Source: Anaeromonas sp052088025 (GTDB taxonomy: Bacteria; Bacillota; Clostridia; Tissierellales; SIT17). From it: DNA of 15,586 bases. The translations under genes and the position numbers were made by a program. The stretch's first letter is position 1; every line of letters starts with the position of its first letter. This document shows, in pieces, positions 12,930-15,586 of this stretch. Location of the stretch: positions 1-15,586 of the forward strand of contig NZ_JBQCYD010000053.1 of assembly GCF_052088025.1 (NCBI RefSeq), in the 5' to 3' direction. The notes beneath the pieces are model-generated. The model did not search any database. It had not been told where the DNA came from and worked only from the letters and a program-made list of their open reading frames with translations.

Positions 12930-14096
12930 TTAATCTCTACTAAATAAATCTCTAGTATATACCTTGTCCACTACATCTTTAATCTCATCAGATAATCTGT
13001 TCGCGACAATAACATCAGAGATTTGCTTGAACTTATCAAAGTCTTTGATAACCCTTGAGTTGTAGAATTCATCTTCAGATAAAGCAGGTTCAAATACAAC
13101 AACCTCAATACCTTTAGCCTTGATTCTTTTCATAACACCTTGGATTGCTGATTGTCTAAAGTTATCTGAGTCCATCTTCATGGTAAGTCTATAGATACCT
13201 ACAATCTTAGGATGTCTCTTAATAATCATATCAGCGATATGGTCTTTTCTTGTTCTATTAGCATCAACTATTGCAGTCATTATATTTTGTGGAATATCTT
13301 GGTAATTGGCTAATAATTGCTTTGTATCCTTTGGTAAGCAGTATCCACCGTAACCAAATGAAGGGTTGTTATAGTGACTACCTATACGCGGATCCAGTCC
13401 AACACCCTCAATAATTTGCTGTGAATTAAGGCCTCTCACTTCTGCATATGAATCAAGCTCATTGAAGTATGCTACTCTTAGTGCAAGATAAGTATTTGCA
13501 AATAGCTTTATTGCTTCAGCTTCTGTGGACTCAGTATATAGGATATCAATATTCTCTTTGATTGCACCTCGTGCTAGAAGTTCAGCGAATATTTTAGCTC
13601 TTTCAGATTGCTCTCCAATCACAATTCTAGAAGGATGAAGATTATCGTATAAAGCTTTGCCTTCTCTCAAGAATTCAGGAGAGAAGATGATATTATCCGT
13701 TTCAAATTTTTCTTTTACAGACTCAGTATAGCCAACAGGCACCGTCGATTTAATGATCATCACAGCATCTGGATTGATTGAAAGAACATTTGCAATAACT
13801 GCTTCTACAGTTCTTGTATTAAAGTAATTTTTCTCTGGATCGTAGTTTGTTGGCGTTGAGATAATGACGTACTCTGCATCTTTAAAAGCAAGATAATTAT
13901 CTGTTGTTGCTGTTAAATTTAATTCTTTAGTAGCTAGATATTCTTCTATTTCTTTATCAATAATATGAGATTGCTTATTATTGATCATATCAACCTTTTC
14001 TTTAATAATGTCTAACGCTATAACTTCATTATGTTGTGCCAACAGGATAGCATTGGATAATCCAACGTAACCTGTTCCGGCAATTGTAATTTTCAT
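12930..14096 (-). CDS. ugd: UDP-glucose 6-dehydrogenase
   Basis: A 388-residue enzyme that oxidises UDP-glucose to UDP-glucuronate with two NAD. It has an N-terminal Rossmann domain (IAGTGYVGLSNA, 5-16), STPTNYD, KSTVPVGYT, and SPEFLREGKA (139-148). The central domain has EAIKLFANTYLALRVAYFNE, with Lys197, and the nucleophile Cys253 in FGYGGYCLPKDT. The C-terminal domain binds UDP. Length and motifs match the short bacterial Ugd class. AGGAGG sits six to seven bases before the ATG. It is 86 bases downstream of the flippase gene and just upstream of galE, and its product feeds capsule or exopolysaccharide synthesis. Confidence 0.95.
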   Translation of the reverse strand: MKITIAGTGYVGLSNAILLAQHNEVIALDIIKEKVDMINNKQSHIIDKEIEEYLATKELNLTATTDNYLAFKDAEYVIISTPTNYDPEKNYFNTRTVEAVIANVLSINPDAVMIIKSTVPVGYTESVKEKFETDNIIFSPEFLREGKALYDNLHPSRIVIGEQSERAKIFAELLARGAIKENIDILYTESTEAEAIKLFANTYLALRVAYFNELDSYAEVRGLNSQQIIEGVGLDPRIGSHYNNPSFGYGGYCLPKDTKQLLANYQDIPQNIMTAIVDANRTRKDHIADMIIKRHPKIVGIYRLTMKMDSDNFRQSAIQGVMKRIKAKGIEVVVFEPALSEDEFYNSRVIKDFDKFKQISDVIVANRLSDEIKDVVDKVYTRDLFSRD

Positions 14097-14182
14097 TCGA
14101 TATCCTCCTCACATAACCTAGGTTTAATTTTAATTTCATCTACTTTTAACACCACTATCGTATTAAATTCATTAGCATAATT

Positions 14183-15400
14183 TCAACTTACATCAGGCAC
14201 TCTATCTTCAGAGTTATTATAATTTAAGATAAATATTAGAATCATTATTATTAATTTAATAACACTTGCTATTAACATACCTAGACAAAATCCCACCAAC
14301 CCATATAAACTATAAAACATATATACACATATAGTATAGATAATTATATTGATAGCATTAATAATCAATTGCCAATTAATATGATTAAATCTAAGTAAAA
14401 ATGGGTGTATTATCGAACTAATCACTCCAATAATAGCTGTTGCTGTTGTTAAATAAATTAAATCTAATGATCCCTCAGCCCAATCAGGATATAGTAAGTT
14501 TAAAACAGGGCCACTAACAAATATGATCACTATATATCCTATAAGTCCTACAATCGCTGTTAATGAGATGGCCTTAATAAAATCTTTGATTTTGATTTTT
14601 TCCATTTTGGCAAGGTAACTTAACATTACACCACTTACTGGAGTTATTACCATCGCAACTATCTTTCCCATCAAAGTTGCAGAGTAATAAATGGATACAG
14701 CAGCCGGTCCAAGAAGTGGAAATAACAATAATTTATCAGCATAAGTCAATATTGTTTTCATGAAAACTGAAAAAAATAAAACAATACCCTTATATGTAAT
14801 TTTACTAAACAGTTTTGTTTTTGAAAAACTTTCATTAATTAAGTTAGAATTCTTAATAATATAAATCAAACTAAAGCTAGCTCCAAAAACATATACTATT
14901 TGCCAGTATCCTATTAAATAAAATATAATAAGGCCGATTAGATAGCCAAGGCCTAATATTAAATTGTTTAATAATATAGCTTTATAATTTATTTTTATTC
15001 GAAAGCTCACAATGAGATATTCTCTCATAAGATTTAGACACGAAAATAAAGTTACTAATAGTACACTAACAGGCGCAAAATGCCCCTCATAATGCATAGT
15101 ACCGATTATCATTACTATTGCATTAATTACAATACTCCCTATTAGTAGTATATTGAAATCGCCAGTAATATCATTACTTCGATATTCACTATCCATTAAT
15201 AACCTAATATTATTTAGCACACTTCCAAACGGTAGGCTAAATAAAGTTGCCATACTTATTAAAGTTATCGCTATACCATATTCTGTTTCCCCTAAACGCA
15301 AACCAATAATAGGAAGAATTATCATTTGAAGCACTAATGTTGGAACTGTCGAAGCAATAATATTCAATATAGCATCATATATAATTTTTCTTTTAATCAT
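14183..15400 (-). CDS. Oligosaccharide flippase (Wzx/MOP superfamily)
   Basis: A 405-residue, very hydrophobic integral membrane protein with about 12 predicted transmembrane segments spread over its whole length, as in Wzx-type polysaccharide flippases of the MOP superfamily. Residues 1-35 (an amphipathic start, then ASTVPTLVLQMIILPIIGLRLGETEYGI) are the typical first helix and loop of the family. The conserved mid-protein stretch TYADKLLLFPLLGPAAVSIYY, read around residues 217-238, is the family's seventh-helix region. It should move lipid-linked sugar units across the membrane for the polysaccharide built from the ugd and galE products. The ATG follows GAGGGAG at good spacing. The specific glycan cannot be read from the sequence. 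Confidence 0.8.
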   Translation of the reverse strand: MIKRKIIYDAILNIIASTVPTLVLQMIILPIIGLRLGETEYGIAITLISMATLFSLPFGSVLNNIRLLMDSEYRSNDITGDFNILLIGSIVINAIVMIIGTMHYEGHFAPVSVLLVTLFSCLNLMREYLIVSFRIKINYKAILLNNLILGLGYLIGLIIFYLIGYWQIVYVFGASFSLIYIIKNSNLINESFSKTKLFSKITYKGIVLFFSVFMKTILTYADKLLLFPLLGPAAVSIYYSATLMGKIVAMVITPVSGVMLSYLAKMEKIKIKDFIKAISLTAIVGLIGYIVIIFVSGPVLNLLYPDWAEGSLDLIYLTTATAIIGVISSIIHPFLLRFNHINWQLIINAINIIIYTICVYMFYSLYGLVGFCLGMLIASVIKLIIMILIFILNYNNSEDRVPDVS

Positions 15401-15452
15401 AAATACTCCCTCTCTATCATCATCTTTCTTATGCTAAAAAAAGAAATAAACT

Positions 15453-15496
15453 AACCACCCACTTTAAATATAGTTAATGGCTTAAACTATGTGGTT
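15453..15496. promoter_or_regulatory. Bipartite hairpin in the region before the flippase gene
   Basis: AACCAC (15453-15458) and ATAGTT (15470-15475) pair with AACTAT (15485-15490) and GTGGTT (15491-15496), giving two stacked 6-bp stems with an 11-base bulge. On the plus strand a T5 run follows. On the minus strand it would sit in the leader of the flippase operon. It could be a terminator of an upstream gene or a leader structure; nothing decides between them. Confidence 0.35.
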
Positions 15497-15586
15497 TTTA
15501 AATCAGTATTAATCATTGTAGAATTGCGCTGTTGGTCCTCTGTCAAGAAAAAGGACAAATTAAACGTAATAAAACTATCTTCTGCT

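Noticed and set aside
12366..12947. Plus-strand frames opposite galE
   Set aside because: They are shadows of a well-supported gene with catalytic motifs, without their own ribosome binding sites.
15490..15586. Short minus-strand open stretch at the window end, ending before 15510
   Set aside because: Only a fragment is visible, no family signature is clear, and the region is more likely the leader of the flippase operon.
1..15586. CRISPR array, tRNA or rRNA genes
   Set aside because: No regularly spaced repeats with unique spacers and no cloverleaf or conserved rRNA segments were seen on either strand.

Overview
This is AT-rich DNA with strong AGGAGG-type ribosome binding sites, many TTG/ATG starts and U-tract hairpins. 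That points to a low-GC Gram-positive anaerobe (Bacillota, Clostridia/Tissierellales-like); no rRNA or tRNA gene is present to fix it further. All genes but one (the XRE regulator at 1539-2276) lie on the minus strand.

Layout. (1) 1-2300: a possible nucleotide-signalling locus. A divergent XRE regulator faces a ComF-like phosphoribosyltransferase and a SLOG-fold protein. Two related palindromes sit in the shared promoter region, one of them a perfect 16-mer over the regulator's -35 box. Just past the SLOG gene is an 11-codon stub that reads like the start of a Thoeris ThsB/TIR-like gene, and the first codons of another gene run off the window edge. (2) 2430-3797 and 10442-11854: two diverged DUF4301 paralogues in the same orientation, each preceded at close range by a terminator-like hairpin. 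(3) 3798-10441, between the paralogues: an accessory block. It holds an AAA/ABC-type ATPase plus TOPRIM protein pair, an AbiE type IV toxin-antitoxin pair whose toxin reading frame carries an early amber codon, a YgiT-type zinc-finger antitoxin whose DUF4258 partner has lost its N-terminus, an IS3-family element with a -1 frameshift site, and a fragment of a small multidrug-export (COG2426) gene. A structured repeat with a compensatory base-pair change occurs twice, once on each side of the abiE operon. (4) 11906-15586: a surface-polysaccharide operon of flippase, UDP-glucose 6-dehydrogenase and UDP-glucose 4-epimerase, less AT-rich by eye than the block before it.

How it fits together: the galE and ugd products supply UDP-galactose and UDP-glucuronate for a polysaccharide whose lipid-linked unit is moved by the flippase. 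The stretch between the two DUF4301 genes looks like an island where defence and toxin-antitoxin genes have been gained and are decaying (three broken genes and one IS). The XRE/PRTase/SLOG locus is the best candidate for an incompletely described system: its regulatory architecture is clear, while its biochemical role is unknown.
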